Source of the DNA: Pseudoalteromonas luteoviolacea
Lineage (GTDB): Bacteria > Pseudomonadota > Gammaproteobacteria > Enterobacterales > Alteromonadaceae
Length of the DNA: 64,000 nucleotides
Assembly: GCF_001750165.1 (NCBI RefSeq)
Contig: NZ_CP015412.1
Location: 310,001-374,000 of the forward strand
Direction: 5' to 3'
The notes under the pieces were generated by a model, which was not told where the DNA came from, ran no database searches, and was given only the letters and a program-made list of their open reading frames with translations. Below are positions 28,599-37,750 of the stretch, in pieces. A program made the position numbers and the translations under genes. The first letter of the stretch is position 1; every line of letters begins with the position of its first letter.

Positions 28599-29316
28599 TG
28601 CCATTTATTTAGGTGATGTAAGGCATCGACGCTTTGCAGTAGCTGAACATCACTTTAAATATCCCATGTATATGATGTGTATTGATCTTGATGAGCAACA
28701 CCTTTTAGACGACATTCATCCATTATTTGGCACTAAGGGAAAAAAGCTACTACGGTTTGAACAGGCAGATTATTTAATAGGGTCTTCGAAAAGCTTAAAA
28801 CAGCGTGCATTAGATAAAAGCCGTGAAATGGGTGTAGATGCACCTGATAGCAAAGTATATTTGATGGCTCAGTGTCGATGTTTTGGCTATTATTTTAGCC
28901 CAGTCAATTTTTATTTTTTTTCAAAGGAAGATGGGGAATATACCCACATGATTGCTGAAGTTAGTAACACACCATGGAATGAACGGCATTATTACCTTGT
29001 CCCTCTCGGGAAAAAAGTGAACTTTGAAAAGACCTTTCACGTATCACCTTTCATGAATTTAGATATGGAATATCATTGGCATATAAAAGCGCCTTCGCAG
29101 CATGCCTTTGTCCATATTGAAAATAAAAAAGAGCGTGAACTTTTATTTGACGCAACATTGAGACTGCAAAGAGTACCACTAGAAAAATCTTCGGTGAGTC
29201 ATTTATTAAAGCAGTTTCCAGCAATGACCTTTTCAATTTTAAAAGGTATTTATTGGCAGGCGTTGAAGCTTTTTTTAAAGCGAGTTCCTTTTATCAGTCA
29301 TCCTGGAAGTTTGTAA
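28591..29316 (+). CDS. DUF1365 family protein
   Basis: A 241-residue DUF1365 protein (SAIYLGDVRHRRFAVAEHHFKYPMYMM, YFSPVNFYFFSKEDG, EVSNTPWNERHYYLV, KTFHVSPFMNLDMEYHW). It has no known reaction but co-occurs with the FAD oxidase before it and the CFA synthase after it. The start is TTG, overlapping the preceding gene by 8 bases, and the next gene begins one base after its stop. Confidence 0.85.
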   Translation: MNSAIYLGDVRHRRFAVAEHHFKYPMYMMCIDLDEQHLLDDIHPLFGTKGKKLLRFEQADYLIGSSKSLKQRALDKSREMGVDAPDSKVYLMAQCRCFGYYFSPVNFYFFSKEDGEYTHMIAEVSNTPWNERHYYLVPLGKKVNFEKTFHVSPFMNLDMEYHWHIKAPSQHAFVHIENKKERELLFDATLRLQRVPLEKSSVSHLLKQFPAMTFSILKGIYWQALKLFLKRVPFISHPGSL

Positions 29317-29317
29317 G

Positions 29318-30583
29318 ATGGAAAAAACGACACAATCCTATAGCAGTGAGAGCAATGACAGTTTTTTAACTAAAATGTGTAAAGCATTGGTGTTAAAAGC
29401 GTTAGAACAAATCACTTGGGGACAAATTAAGCTTATCGACGGAAGCCAAGAATATATCTTCGGCGATGAAAACAGCTTAGATAGTACCGTCATTCATGTA
29501 GAATCTAGCCAAATGTATAACAAATTTGCATTAGGCGGCAGCGTTGGTGCAGGAGAGTCTTATATTGAAGGGCAGTGGTCCTGTTCTGATTTAACTAAAT
29601 TGATTGAGATATTTGTGGTAAATCAAGATGTGCTTGATGCATTTGAAAAGAAGTTTGCCTTGGTTTCTGGTTTATTTAACAAAATAACGCATTTTAAAAA
29701 TCGAAACACAAAATCTGGCTCAAAGAAAAATATTGTTGCGCATTATGATTTAGGCAATGATTTATACAGTTCATTTCTTAGTGAAGAAATGCTGTACTCT
29801 AGCGCGGTGTATCCAACTCATAACGCATCACTGGAGCAGGCTCAGCAACATAAACTCAAAGAAATATGTGAACAGGTAGATTTACAAAGAACTGACCATG
29901 TTATTGAGATTGGGACAGGGTGGGGAGCATTTGCAATATATGCCGCTCTAAATTATGGGTGCAAAGTTACCACTACCACTATTTCTGAAGAACAGCATGC
30001 GTATGTCAGAGAGAAGATTATTGAGCTTGGCTTACAGGACCAAATTACGCTACTTAAAGATGACTACCGAGAATTGAATGGTAAGTTTGATAAACTCGTG
30101 TCTATTGAGATGATTGAGGCTGTTGGTCATGAATACCTGTCCGGTTTTTTTGAAAAGTGCAGCAGCTTGCTTAAGCCTAATGGCGTCATGTTGATACAAG
30201 CTATCACGATTGCATGTCAGCGTTATCACCATTATTTAAAAAATTCTGATTTCATTCAACAATATATTTTTCCAGGTGGCTGCTTGCCATCAATCACTGA
30301 GATGAGTAAGCAAATATGTAGCAGTACAGATTTAGTCGTCCATTCTGTCAAAGATATCGGCTTACACTATGCCAAAACATTGTTTGATTGGCGAGAACGC
30401 TTTGATAAAGCATGGCCATCGTTAGATAATCAAAAATTTGATCAGCGCTTTTATCGCCTTTGGGAATTCTACCTGTGTTATTGTGAAGGTGGGTTTAAAC
30501 AAAGAGCGACCAGCGCTGTGCATCTGGTCGCTAGAAAACCAAGGTATTTAAGCGATGATGAAAAAGTATTCTGTCGTTACTAA
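29318..30583 (+). CDS. cfa: Cyclopropane-fatty-acyl-phospholipid synthase family protein
   Basis: A 421-residue SAM-dependent enzyme acting on double bonds of membrane phospholipid acyl chains. It has an N-terminal lipid-binding domain and the methyltransferase motif I VIEIGTGWGAFAIYAALNYG, then IEMIEAVGHEYLSGFFEKCSSLL and QAITIACQRYHHYLKNSDFIQQYIFPGGCLPS, all typical. In Rhodobacter, cfaA homologues belong to the RpoE-ChrR regulon. The 3' end overlaps the next gene by 29 bases. Confidence 0.92.
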   Translation: MEKTTQSYSSESNDSFLTKMCKALVLKALEQITWGQIKLIDGSQEYIFGDENSLDSTVIHVESSQMYNKFALGGSVGAGESYIEGQWSCSDLTKLIEIFVVNQDVLDAFEKKFALVSGLFNKITHFKNRNTKSGSKKNIVAHYDLGNDLYSSFLSEEMLYSSAVYPTHNASLEQAQQHKLKEICEQVDLQRTDHVIEIGTGWGAFAIYAALNYGCKVTTTTISEEQHAYVREKIIELGLQDQITLLKDDYRELNGKFDKLVSIEMIEAVGHEYLSGFFEKCSSLLKPNGVMLIQAITIACQRYHHYLKNSDFIQQYIFPGGCLPSITEMSKQICSSTDLVVHSVKDIGLHYAKTLFDWRERFDKAWPSLDNQKFDQRFYRLWEFYLCYCEGGFKQRATSAVHLVARKPRYLSDDEKVFCRY

Positions 30584-31073
30584 CTTTGTATTGTTTCAGT
30601 TAGCTTGGTTTTCTGTCTTTTTTTTAAAAGAGAACGCCTTATTACCAGTTGCTACTACCATTGCACTGATGTTTTTACTGAGTGCGCATAAAGGTAGAGA
30701 TTTTAAATTTGTGCTTGTTGGCTTATCAGTTGGTTTATCGATAGAGATAATAGCTGTCACTGTAGGTGTTATTAATTACGGTACAGCCTTAATTCCTATT
30801 TGGTTGGTCATGCTGTGGATTGCATTATTATTTTCATTTAGAGAGTCATTAAATAAGCTTTTTCATTTGCCAATAAAGTTTAGAGCGCCTATTGTTTGGT
30901 TGTGCACGCCCGGTAGCTATTACGCGGGTTCAAAGGCTGGTGTATTGAGCACGCTTGAACCGTTATGGCTATTTTGGATTATCTATGGCGCAATATGGTT
31001 TATTGGTTTTGAGTGTTTGCGCTGGCTAGACGCACAATCGCACATAAGACGGAATGATGAGGTAATAAGCTAA
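30555..31073 (+). CDS. DUF2878 family membrane protein
   Basis: A 172-residue protein with about five membrane segments, matching DUF2878 in pattern (NFVLFQLAWFSVFFLKEN, GVINYGTALIPIWLVMLWIAL, GSYYAGSKAGVL). No function is known. It is the last gene of the stress operon. The start inside cfa is supported by the family-like N-terminus; a later start at the second Met is possible. Confidence 0.78.
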   Translation: MMKKYSVVTNFVLFQLAWFSVFFLKENALLPVATTIALMFLLSAHKGRDFKFVLVGLSVGLSIEIIAVTVGVINYGTALIPIWLVMLWIALLFSFRESLNKLFHLPIKFRAPIVWLCTPGSYYAGSKAGVLSTLEPLWLFWIIYGAIWFIGFECLRWLDAQSHIRRNDEVIS

Positions 31074-31224
31074 TTCGTTCCTTTTTTAGCTAAATGCATG
31101 TGGTGCAAGTACAATTTGTCAGATTAATTTCGAATATAGTTCAATTTTGGCTTGCACTAATGCTTAAAATGAATAAACATAGAATTTGCTCCGGCAGAAA
31201 ATAAAAAATATAGGAATTTTTAAA

Positions 31225-31500
31225 ATGAACAAAGCTCAACTAGTTGAAAAGATCGCGAACGACGCTGATATCTCTAAGACGGCAGCTGGCCGTGCATTAG
31301 ATGCTTTAACTAGTGCTGTAACTGAAGCTCTAAAAGATGGCGACTCAGTAGCACTAGTTGGTTTTGGTACTTTCTCTGTGAAAGAGCGTGCAGCACGTAC
31401 AGGTCGTAACCCGCAGACTGGCGCAGAAATCCAAATCCCAGCTGCTAATATCCCAAGCTTCAAAGCGGGTAAAGGTCTAAAGGATCAAGTTAACCTGTAA
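31225..31500 (+). CDS. hup: DNA-binding protein HU
   Basis: A 91-residue histone-like protein that bends DNA as a dimer. The sequence MNKAQLVEKIANDADISKTAAG starts the HU fold, and the DNA-embracing arm is GRNPQTGAEIQIPAANIPSFKAGKGLKD. The ATG at 31225 gives standard HU length; the upstream extension in the same frame is not conserved-looking. A strong terminator follows. Subunit type (alpha or beta) was not assigned. Confidence 0.95.
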   Translation: MNKAQLVEKIANDADISKTAAGRALDALTSAVTEALKDGDSVALVGFGTFSVKERAARTGRNPQTGAEIQIPAANIPSFKAGKGLKDQVNL

Positions 31501-31549
31501 TTCAGTGATGAATACATTCAGTTTGAGTTTAAGACTCAAATCTGTAAAT

Positions 31550-31580
31550 AAAAAAAGAGCCTGATGGCTCTTTTTTTATT
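31550..31580. terminator. Intrinsic terminator after HU, bidirectional
   Basis: An A-tract, stem GAGCC/GGCTC with loop TGAT, then seven T residues. The A-rich left side also lets it serve the convergent ilvIH operon on the minus strand. Confidence 0.88.
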
Positions 31581-31674
31581 TTTAATTGGAATTTGTAGTT
31601 TGTTTGACCTGCTTGTGTAGTCAAAAATTTGTTCTACTGTGAACGGCGCCGCTCACAGTATTGGGTGGTGTTTA

Positions 31675-32172
31675 TTAGCTTTTAAGTGCTTTATCACCTC
31701 GGCCTATACCCACCGCGCCTGACCTAACTAATTCAATTAAATCACTTTCATGACGCAACATATCAAGAAAGCTTTCTATTTTATCCGTGCTACTTGCTAA
31801 TTGTAGAGTGTAGCTTTGTTTGCCCATATCGACGATTGAGGCACCAAATACATCACTAACACGTGTCACAGCGGCTCTCATTGCTTCATTTCTGGTAAAG
31901 ACTTTTACCATTAAAAGCTCTCTTTCAATGTGATTGATTTCTGTTAGATCAAACACTTTAAGCACATCGACAAGTTTATTGACTTGCTTAGTGATTTGCT
32001 CAACCACTCTATCATCACCATGTGTTGTAATAGTGATACGAGACAAGGTCTTATCATCCGTTGTACCAACTGTTAAACTATCGATGTTGTATGCTCTTTG
32101 AGAAAAAAGGCCAACGATACGAGAGAGTGCACCAGGTTCATTTTCTAATAAAATCGCTAATATACGCCGCAT
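31675..32172 (-). CDS. ilvH: Acetolactate synthase small (regulatory) subunit
   Basis: A 165-residue ACT-domain regulator that gives valine feedback inhibition to the AHAS III enzyme. It opens MRRILAILLENEPGALSRIVGLFSQRAYNIDSLTVG, the standard IlvH start; the longer open frame would overlap ilvI and is not needed. The start overlaps the ilvI stop as TAATG, giving coupled translation with the catalytic subunit. Confidence 0.95.
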   Translation of the reverse strand: MRRILAILLENEPGALSRIVGLFSQRAYNIDSLTVGTTDDKTLSRITITTHGDDRVVEQITKQVNKLVDVLKVFDLTEINHIERELLMVKVFTRNEAMRAAVTRVSDVFGASIVDMGKQSYTLQLASSTDKIESFLDMLRHESDLIELVRSGAVGIGRGDKALKS

Positions 32173-33893
32173 TATACTTTTACTCCTTTTTTCAACCACA
32201 TTTCATCAATGGCACCATGTTTTATTTGCATCGGGTAAACATGCTCGCTTTCATCAACTCTAATATCTAAAAATACAAGGCGATCGTTGATTGAAAATGC
32301 CTTTTTAAGTGCGCTATCAAGTTCATCAGGGTGGTCAACACGGATCCCGATATGCCCATAGCTTTCTGCAAGAGCAACAAAGTCTGGCAGAGACTCCATG
32401 TATGAGCTTGAGTGACGACCATCGTATAGCATGTCCTGCCACTGTCTCACCATGCCCAAGGAGCGGTTATTAAGAGAGACTACCTTAACATTCAGTCCAT
32501 ACTGTAGACAGGTAGAGAGTTCTTGAATATTCATTTGGATAGAACCATCTCCCGTTACGCATACAACTTCATCCTGAGGAAAAGCGACCTTGACGCCCAT
32601 CGCAGCGGGAAGCCCAAAACCCATCGTGCCAAGGCCGCCTGAGTTGATCCATTGGCGAGGGTTTTTAAATGGGTAATATTGCGCTGCGAACATTTGGTGC
32701 TGACCAACATCAGAGGTAATATATGCATTGCCATGTGTGACGTCATATAACTTTTGAATAACGGTTTGTGGCTTGATCTTGTCAGCATCAGTTTTAAAAT
32801 CCAAACACTTTTGCGCTCGCCACTGGGTTATGTCTTTCCACCAAACTTCCTGTGCACTGCGATCAATAGCAATATTGCTATTGTTAATGCCTTCTAGCAG
32901 TTGTGAAAGCACTGTGTCTAAACAACCAACGACAGGAATATGTGCCTGAATCGTTTTTGAAATTGACGTGGGGTCAACATCAACATGGACAATTTTTGCA
33001 TTTGGGCAAAATTTACTTACATTGTTTGTTACGCGGTCGTCAAACCTTGCTCCTAGCGCCAATATTGTATCGGCATTGGCCATTGCTTTGTTTGCTTCTA
33101 GAGAGCCGTGCATACCTAACATGCCAATAAAGTTTGGATGGCTGCCACTGATCCCCCCTAAGCCCATCAGGGTGTTGGTGATGGGGGCATTCAGTTTTTC
33201 GACAAGCTCCGTCAGTTTCTCCGACGTATTGGAAAGTATAATTCCGCCGCCAGAATAAATAACCAGCTTCTTCGCTTGTAAAATTGCTTCGACCGCTTTT
33301 TTAATTTGCTTAGTGTGCCCCTTTTTATTGGGGTTATAGGTTCTCATGTCTAATTGTTTAGGCATGGTATAGTTAAATCTAATTTGAGGGTTTAAAACAT
33401 CTTTAGGTAACTCTACAACCACAGGTCCAGGCCTGCCCGAACCTGCTAGATAAAAAGCTTTCGCTAAAATAGCCGGTATCTCTTCAGCGTGTCTGCAGTT
33501 AAAACTATGTTTTACGATTGGCCTTGAGCATCCAACAATATCGGTTTCTTGAAACGCGTCATCACCAATCAAGTTTGATGGTACTTGTCCTGAAAGTACA
33601 ACCATGGGGATCGAATCCATATAAGCGGTTGCTATCCCAGTAATGCAATTTGTAGCTCCGGGGCCAGATGTGGCAAGTACAACACCTGTTTTGCCAGTTG
33701 CACGAGAATACCCATCTGCCATATGCGTAGCGGCTTGCTCATGACGAACGAGAATATGCTCTACATCACTTTGTTCAAACAGGGCATCATATAGGTCTAA
33801 AACAGAACCGCCTGGATATCCAAAGATAAACTCTACTTCTAAATCGCTCAGCGCCTTTACAACTAACTCGGAGCCGTTAAATTGCTCATTCAT
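32172..33893 (-). CDS. ilvI: Acetolactate synthase large (catalytic) subunit
   Basis: A 573-residue thiamine-diphosphate enzyme making acetolactate and acetohydroxybutyrate for valine, leucine and isoleucine. Visible motifs: the ThDP glutamate in RHEQAATHMADGYSRATGKTG, and the metal/ThDP motif VTGDGSIQMNIQELSTCLQYGLNVKVVSLNNRSLGMVRQWQ. It is preceded by a Val/Leu-rich leader peptide and a terminator hairpin, so it should be controlled by attenuation. Confidence 0.96.
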   Translation of the reverse strand: MNEQFNGSELVVKALSDLEVEFIFGYPGGSVLDLYDALFEQSDVEHILVRHEQAATHMADGYSRATGKTGVVLATSGPGATNCITGIATAYMDSIPMVVLSGQVPSNLIGDDAFQETDIVGCSRPIVKHSFNCRHAEEIPAILAKAFYLAGSGRPGPVVVELPKDVLNPQIRFNYTMPKQLDMRTYNPNKKGHTKQIKKAVEAILQAKKLVIYSGGGIILSNTSEKLTELVEKLNAPITNTLMGLGGISGSHPNFIGMLGMHGSLEANKAMANADTILALGARFDDRVTNNVSKFCPNAKIVHVDVDPTSISKTIQAHIPVVGCLDTVLSQLLEGINNSNIAIDRSAQEVWWKDITQWRAQKCLDFKTDADKIKPQTVIQKLYDVTHGNAYITSDVGQHQMFAAQYYPFKNPRQWINSGGLGTMGFGLPAAMGVKVAFPQDEVVCVTGDGSIQMNIQELSTCLQYGLNVKVVSLNNRSLGMVRQWQDMLYDGRHSSSYMESLPDFVALAESYGHIGIRVDHPDELDSALKKAFSINDRLVFLDIRVDESEHVYPMQIKHGAIDEMWLKKGVKV

Positions 33894-33927
33894 TACCTCA
33901 TTCCTCAGCCAAGTTAAATCTTGGCAT

Positions 33928-33953
33928 AAAAAAACCCCGCTGATTGGCGGGGT
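33928..33953 (-). terminator. Attenuator terminator of the ilvIH leader
   Basis: On the minus strand GACCCCGC, loop CAATCA, GCGGGG, then seven T residues: a GC-rich stem and U-tract located between the leader peptide and ilvI. This is the expected attenuator; it should be bypassed when Val/Leu-tRNA is scarce and ribosomes stall on the leader. Confidence 0.85.
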
Positions 33954-33981
33954 CGATGAAAGCGTACACTCACACAGGCCC

Positions 33982-34041
33982 CTATGGACTTAATAATAAG
34001 ACCACCACGAGAACCATTTGTACAAGCTTAACTAAAGTCAT
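33982..34041 (-). CDS. ilvIH leader peptide (attenuation)
   Basis: A 19-residue open frame MTLVKLVQMVLVVVLLLSP with five Val and six Leu codons, most in two runs, ending about 30 bases before the attenuator stem. It was found by reading the minus strand upstream of ilvI. The composition fits a branched-chain amino acid leader; there is no isoleucine codon, so Val and Leu would be the signals. Confidence 0.85.
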   Translation of the reverse strand: MTLVKLVQMVLVVVLLLSP

Positions 34042-34073
34042 TTCAAATCTGCTAAATTATTTAAACACTGTTT

Positions 34074-34102
34074 ATTTAAAGGGCAATTGATGTTTCTGTC
34101 AA
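34074..34102 (-). promoter_or_regulatory. Candidate sigma-70 promoter of ilvIH
   Basis: On the minus strand TTGACA (34102-34097), a 17-base spacer, then TTAAAT (34079-34074), placing transcription start about 25 bases before the leader peptide ATG. Confidence 0.6.
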
Positions 34103-34353
34103 GCGAGCCATCCATTAATGCGCATAATATATCCCTATTTTGCGTTGATAAATTTGAAATGTAGTATTTCATTTTATAAAAACAGTGAATTATGCGTAAT
34201 TTAGCGGTGCTAATATTTTGGAATAAGGAACAAAAAGTCGCGTTTTATTAAGGCGATATTGACAAAAAATCGTGCAAAGCTCAGCAGTAATGAAAAAAGA
34301 GTTTGAAACTTTTAAAGCAGGGGTCTATCAGGGAAGTCAGTAAATAATAAACA
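34103..34353. other. Intergenic region between ilvIH promoter and NAD-IDH terminator
   Basis: AT-rich sequence without an open reading frame that I can support. It may hold upstream regulator sites for ilvIH, but no clear motif was recognised. Confidence 0.4.
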
Positions 34354-34378
34354 GAGATAGTGCAGGGCGCACTATCTC
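34354..34378 (-). terminator. Terminator of the isocitrate dehydrogenase gene
   Basis: GAGATAGTGC and GCACTATCTC form a perfect 10-bp stem with a 5-base loop, 13 bases beyond the stop codon, followed on the minus strand by the T-rich TGTTTATTATTT. Confidence 0.75.
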
Positions 34379-34391
34379 ATAAGTCTTAAAA

Positions 34392-35399
34392 TTAAAGACG
34401 CTCGATCACAGCTTGTGTGAAGTCAGTAGTGCCGTGGTTACCACCAAGGTCACGGGTTGTACGGTCGCCAGATTTGATTACATCAGCAACTGCGCTGCGG
34501 ATACGCTCTGCAGTGTCACCCATATCTAAGTACTCAAGCATTTGAATAGACGCTAGGATAACAGATGTAGGGTTAGCTAGGTTTTTACCAGCGATATCAG
34601 GTGCACTACCGTGTACCGCTTCAAAAATTGCTGCGTTTTCACCAATGTTTGCACCTGGTGCCATACCTAAACCACCAACAAGTCCAGCACATAGATCAGA
34701 GATGATGTCACCGAATAAGTTTGTTGTTACAACAACATCAAACTCATCAGGGTTCATAACTAGTTTCATACACGTAGCATCAACGATCATTTCTGCTGAT
34801 TCGATATCAGGGAATCTCTCACCAACTTCGCGTGCAACTTTAAGGAATAGGCCAGAAGTTGATTTAAGGATGTTTGCCTTATGAACGGCAGTGACTTTTT
34901 TACGACCTTCACGTTGTGCAAGTTCATAAGCGAAAGTGACAATTTTTTCTGCACCCTCACGAGTGATTTTTGACATTGCTTCAGCTTCAGTACCATCTTC
35001 AGACGTTACTTGACCAAGGCCAGAGTACATACCCTGCGTATTTTCACGTACTGTGATAATGTCGATGTTTTCATAACGCGCTTGAGTGCCTTCGAAAGAT
35101 TTAACTGGGCGAACGTTAGCATACAAGCCGAATTGCTTACGTAAAGTAACATTGATAGATGTAAAGCCTTCGCCCACTGGCGTTGTTAAAGGACCCTTTA
35201 ATGTAAGCTTGTTACGCTCGATTGCTTCTAGAGTTTCAGGTGGAAGAAGCTCACCTGTTTTTTCTAGCGCTGCAAGACCTGCGTCAACGTATTTGTATTC
35301 GAAGTCACAGCCTGCTGCGTTTAAGATTTCAATTGCTGAGTCGATGATGCTTGGACCGATACCATCACCACGAATAACGGTAACTGTTTGCTTAGCCAT
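34392..35399 (-). CDS. NAD-dependent isocitrate dehydrogenase
   Basis: A 335-residue decarboxylating dehydrogenase of the isocitrate/isopropylmalate family. VIRGDGIGPSIIDSAIEIL opens the fold; the substrate loop LRKQFGLYANVRPVKSF and RENTQGMYSGLG are of the mitochondrial IDH3/NAD-IDH type rather than LeuB; NLFGDIISDLCAGLVGGLGMAPGANIGE binds metal and isocitrate. The short length and this loop distinguish it from the NADP enzyme Icd. It is a single gene with its own terminator. A tartrate or homoisocitrate dehydrogenase is less likely. Confidence 0.85.
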   Translation of the reverse strand: MAKQTVTVIRGDGIGPSIIDSAIEILNAAGCDFEYKYVDAGLAALEKTGELLPPETLEAIERNKLTLKGPLTTPVGEGFTSINVTLRKQFGLYANVRPVKSFEGTQARYENIDIITVRENTQGMYSGLGQVTSEDGTEAEAMSKITREGAEKIVTFAYELAQREGRKKVTAVHKANILKSTSGLFLKVAREVGERFPDIESAEMIVDATCMKLVMNPDEFDVVVTTNLFGDIISDLCAGLVGGLGMAPGANIGENAAIFEAVHGSAPDIAGKNLANPTSVILASIQMLEYLDMGDTAERIRSAVADVIKSGDRTTRDLGGNHGTTDFTQAVIERL

Positions 35400-35601
35400 T
35401 TAGTTTTCCTTTATCAAAATAAATTGTACACAAGATTAAAGAAGGACTTGTTTATTGTAGTCAATCAAATAAAAAGTGTGTGTTCGCTTGAAAAATTAAG
35501 CGCGTTTTATAGCAATTTATTCATAGATATTCCAGCAAGGAATGATAAAAAGACATAAATTAGAATTATGTTTGGTATATTTAACATTTATAGAATAAAT
35601 A

Positions 35602-37287
35602 TTATTCAATCATGCTGTGAAGCGAAAGCTCGAGAATCGCCCTGTGTAACTGCTCTTCACTTTCCCAACCAAACTTTTTTATTTGGTTTTCTAAAACAAG
35701 ACGTTGCCATGCCGTAGGTTGAAAGTAGGCACTACTCCACATCATCGAAAGTACTTTGATAGCAACAAATGTCTTAGCTTCTTCGCTTAACGAATTGTTT
35801 TTTTCTCGCTCTGACTGTTTAAAAGCACGATGTGGCTCACTGTTATCAAAATGATGAGCGAAATAATCATCTAACTTGTCGGAGCTGAATTCTAAAAAGC
35901 CAAATAATCTTGCTAATGAGTAGGGGGTCGCAGTATCACTTTGCGTGCTGACACAAGTAAATCGTTTTATATCTATGTCATGATGTTTAAGCATAAAAGC
36001 AATCACTGCACTAATTGGTGATAGTATACTTTCATATGCTTGGCCATAGGCTTGTTTGGTTAGGGTAGCGAGTATTAAAGAAAGCTGTTGGTATTTATGC
36101 CAAATGTCGACTGCAAAAGGGTGCTTTAGTTGTGAAATCACTTGTTCTATAAGCACCCTTTGGCATAAAAGGCTAGCTGTATTTAAGCCTACCATAGTTA
36201 AACAGTGGCGGGTATTAGCGCCTTTTTGTGATTCTCTATTGTACTGTTTTGCTGCTTGCTGAAGAGCTTGCTCTATATATGGAAATGGTGCAATGGTTTT
36301 CTCAATTGCTCTAAAGCTACTAAAGCTGTTTTGTCCAAGTTTATCAATTACTGAGTAGGTTGCATCAAACCCGTCTGGGCTCAATTCGAGCGGCTGAGAT
36401 TCAATATGACTCCAAACTTTAAATAATAGATGTTTATCTGCGCTGCTGATAGGCGTAAATTCAAAGTTGAGTCTTTGTTGTGTCTTGACGAGTCGGTCTA
36501 TTTTATGATCTTTGAATGTACAAATTATCTGGTTTTTTTCATTCTTTTGCAGTAGTAAGGCATGTTGTCCCTTGTATTGGGCACTACAGCCCACAGGGTA
36601 ATGACTAAATTGTGTTGCTAACTTATTTAATGTATCTCGAACAAAGTCATTTTGGCTAGCTAGATAGAGCTTCTTTACTGCATATGCGAGTGCGTTGGGC
36701 TTTGGTTTTTGAACCAAAGCAGTCGCAATGATTTGCGCAATAGCAACGATGAGCGTGATGTTGTCATATAGCGGGGACAGTCGCTTACTTTTCAATGTAT
36801 CGCAATAGGGGGAGAGCCTAGACATCATGCGTGCAGCTTGTTTGTTTACTGAGCCTCCATGCTGGAGTACTTTCACCGCAAGTTGATACCTAATTTTCCA
36901 GATCTTTTTTCCTTGGTCCGTTAACGGTTTCGCAGTCAGTAGTTTATCACTTTCATTTTTTACGCATAAGAAGCTTGCGAGACATGCCACAAGCAGTTCC
37001 TGACGAATCCTATATGAATAACCCTGCCCTTGAGAAATAATACAAACTAATATGCATTTTTTTACTATCAAGTTTGTAGTAGGGGAAAGTTGTTTAAAAT
37101 GTAATGTTAAATAACTGTGTAGCGCGTTTGGTGTGTTTTGATAGGTTTCTGCATACAGTTGCGCGAGTTCAGCAAGCGTGGGGAAGATACTAGGCCATTT
37201 TTGTTTATTGTAATAAAGCCTTAGGGTTTGCTCTGTTTTATTCACTAATTCATGAAGTTGTTTTGATACATCTTTATTATTTGTCAT
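35602..37287 (-). CDS. Uncharacterised 561-residue protein, HDOD-like C-terminal half
   Basis: Not recognised with certainty. It is soluble and helix-rich. The N-terminal part (about 1-230) has no clear motif; a central stretch (about 240-300) looks beta-rich and could be a PilZ-like or other small domain; residues about 330-470 (IEQALQQAAKQYN, NTASLLCQRVLIEQVI, SAVIAFMLKHHDIDIKRFTCVS) weakly resemble an HDOD helical bundle. It overlaps the DUF3192 gene by 11 bases, so the two are probably co-expressed. A signalling role is only a guess. Confidence 0.55.
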   Translation of the reverse strand: MTNNKDVSKQLHELVNKTEQTLRLYYNKQKWPSIFPTLAELAQLYAETYQNTPNALHSYLTLHFKQLSPTTNLIVKKCILVCIISQGQGYSYRIRQELLVACLASFLCVKNESDKLLTAKPLTDQGKKIWKIRYQLAVKVLQHGGSVNKQAARMMSRLSPYCDTLKSKRLSPLYDNITLIVAIAQIIATALVQKPKPNALAYAVKKLYLASQNDFVRDTLNKLATQFSHYPVGCSAQYKGQHALLLQKNEKNQIICTFKDHKIDRLVKTQQRLNFEFTPISSADKHLLFKVWSHIESQPLELSPDGFDATYSVIDKLGQNSFSSFRAIEKTIAPFPYIEQALQQAAKQYNRESQKGANTRHCLTMVGLNTASLLCQRVLIEQVISQLKHPFAVDIWHKYQQLSLILATLTKQAYGQAYESILSPISAVIAFMLKHHDIDIKRFTCVSTQSDTATPYSLARLFGFLEFSSDKLDDYFAHHFDNSEPHRAFKQSEREKNNSLSEEAKTFVAIKVLSMMWSSAYFQPTAWQRLVLENQIKKFGWESEEQLHRAILELSLHSMIE

Positions 37288-37672
37288 TCTTGAGCGCTTT
37301 CTCGTAGGCTACAATGGCACCAGCACCCCATAATATTAGCTGACCATTTTTAAACAATAAACCGGTACACTCGTCTTGTGTGGTTATACCATCTGGTTTC
37401 ATCAGTTGTGTTCTGTAATATACGATTTGAAAAACGGTATCTTCATCAGACTTTACATAAGTAAGGTCGGGGCTGCCGAGGTTGTCCAATACTGTTTCTA
37501 AGTTCATTTGCGTATCTGGTTTTAGTTTGCTAATGAACCTCTTATTAAATGCTTCGCGATCTTTCCAAAGCATTGCTCTTGGATCATCTTTATAAAAGTT
37601 GATAACAAGATAGACAATGCCAGCGTATACTGCGAGGCCTAGAAATATATATTGTAGAACTTTTTTTATCAT
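37277..37672 (-). CDS. DUF3192 family membrane-anchored protein
   Basis: 131 residues with an N-terminal hydrophobic anchor (VLQYIFLGLAVYAGIVYLVINF) and a periplasmic domain with SKLKPDTQMNLETVLDNLGSPDLTYVKSDEDTVFQIVYYRTQ and ECTGLLFKNGQLILWGAGAIVAYEKAL. The second half matches my memory of DUF3192, a family resembling small outer-membrane-assembly-type proteins. Function unknown. It is the first gene of a two-gene unit. Confidence 0.72.
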   Translation of the reverse strand: MIKKVLQYIFLGLAVYAGIVYLVINFYKDDPRAMLWKDREAFNKRFISKLKPDTQMNLETVLDNLGSPDLTYVKSDEDTVFQIVYYRTQLMKPDGITTQDECTGLLFKNGQLILWGAGAIVAYEKALKNDK

Positions 37673-37750
37673 TTAAGTCACCTGAAAAGAGCAGGGTAAG
37701 ACTATCCGAAGCTTGTATCTATAACAAGTAATTTGAGTTTAACGCAATAA

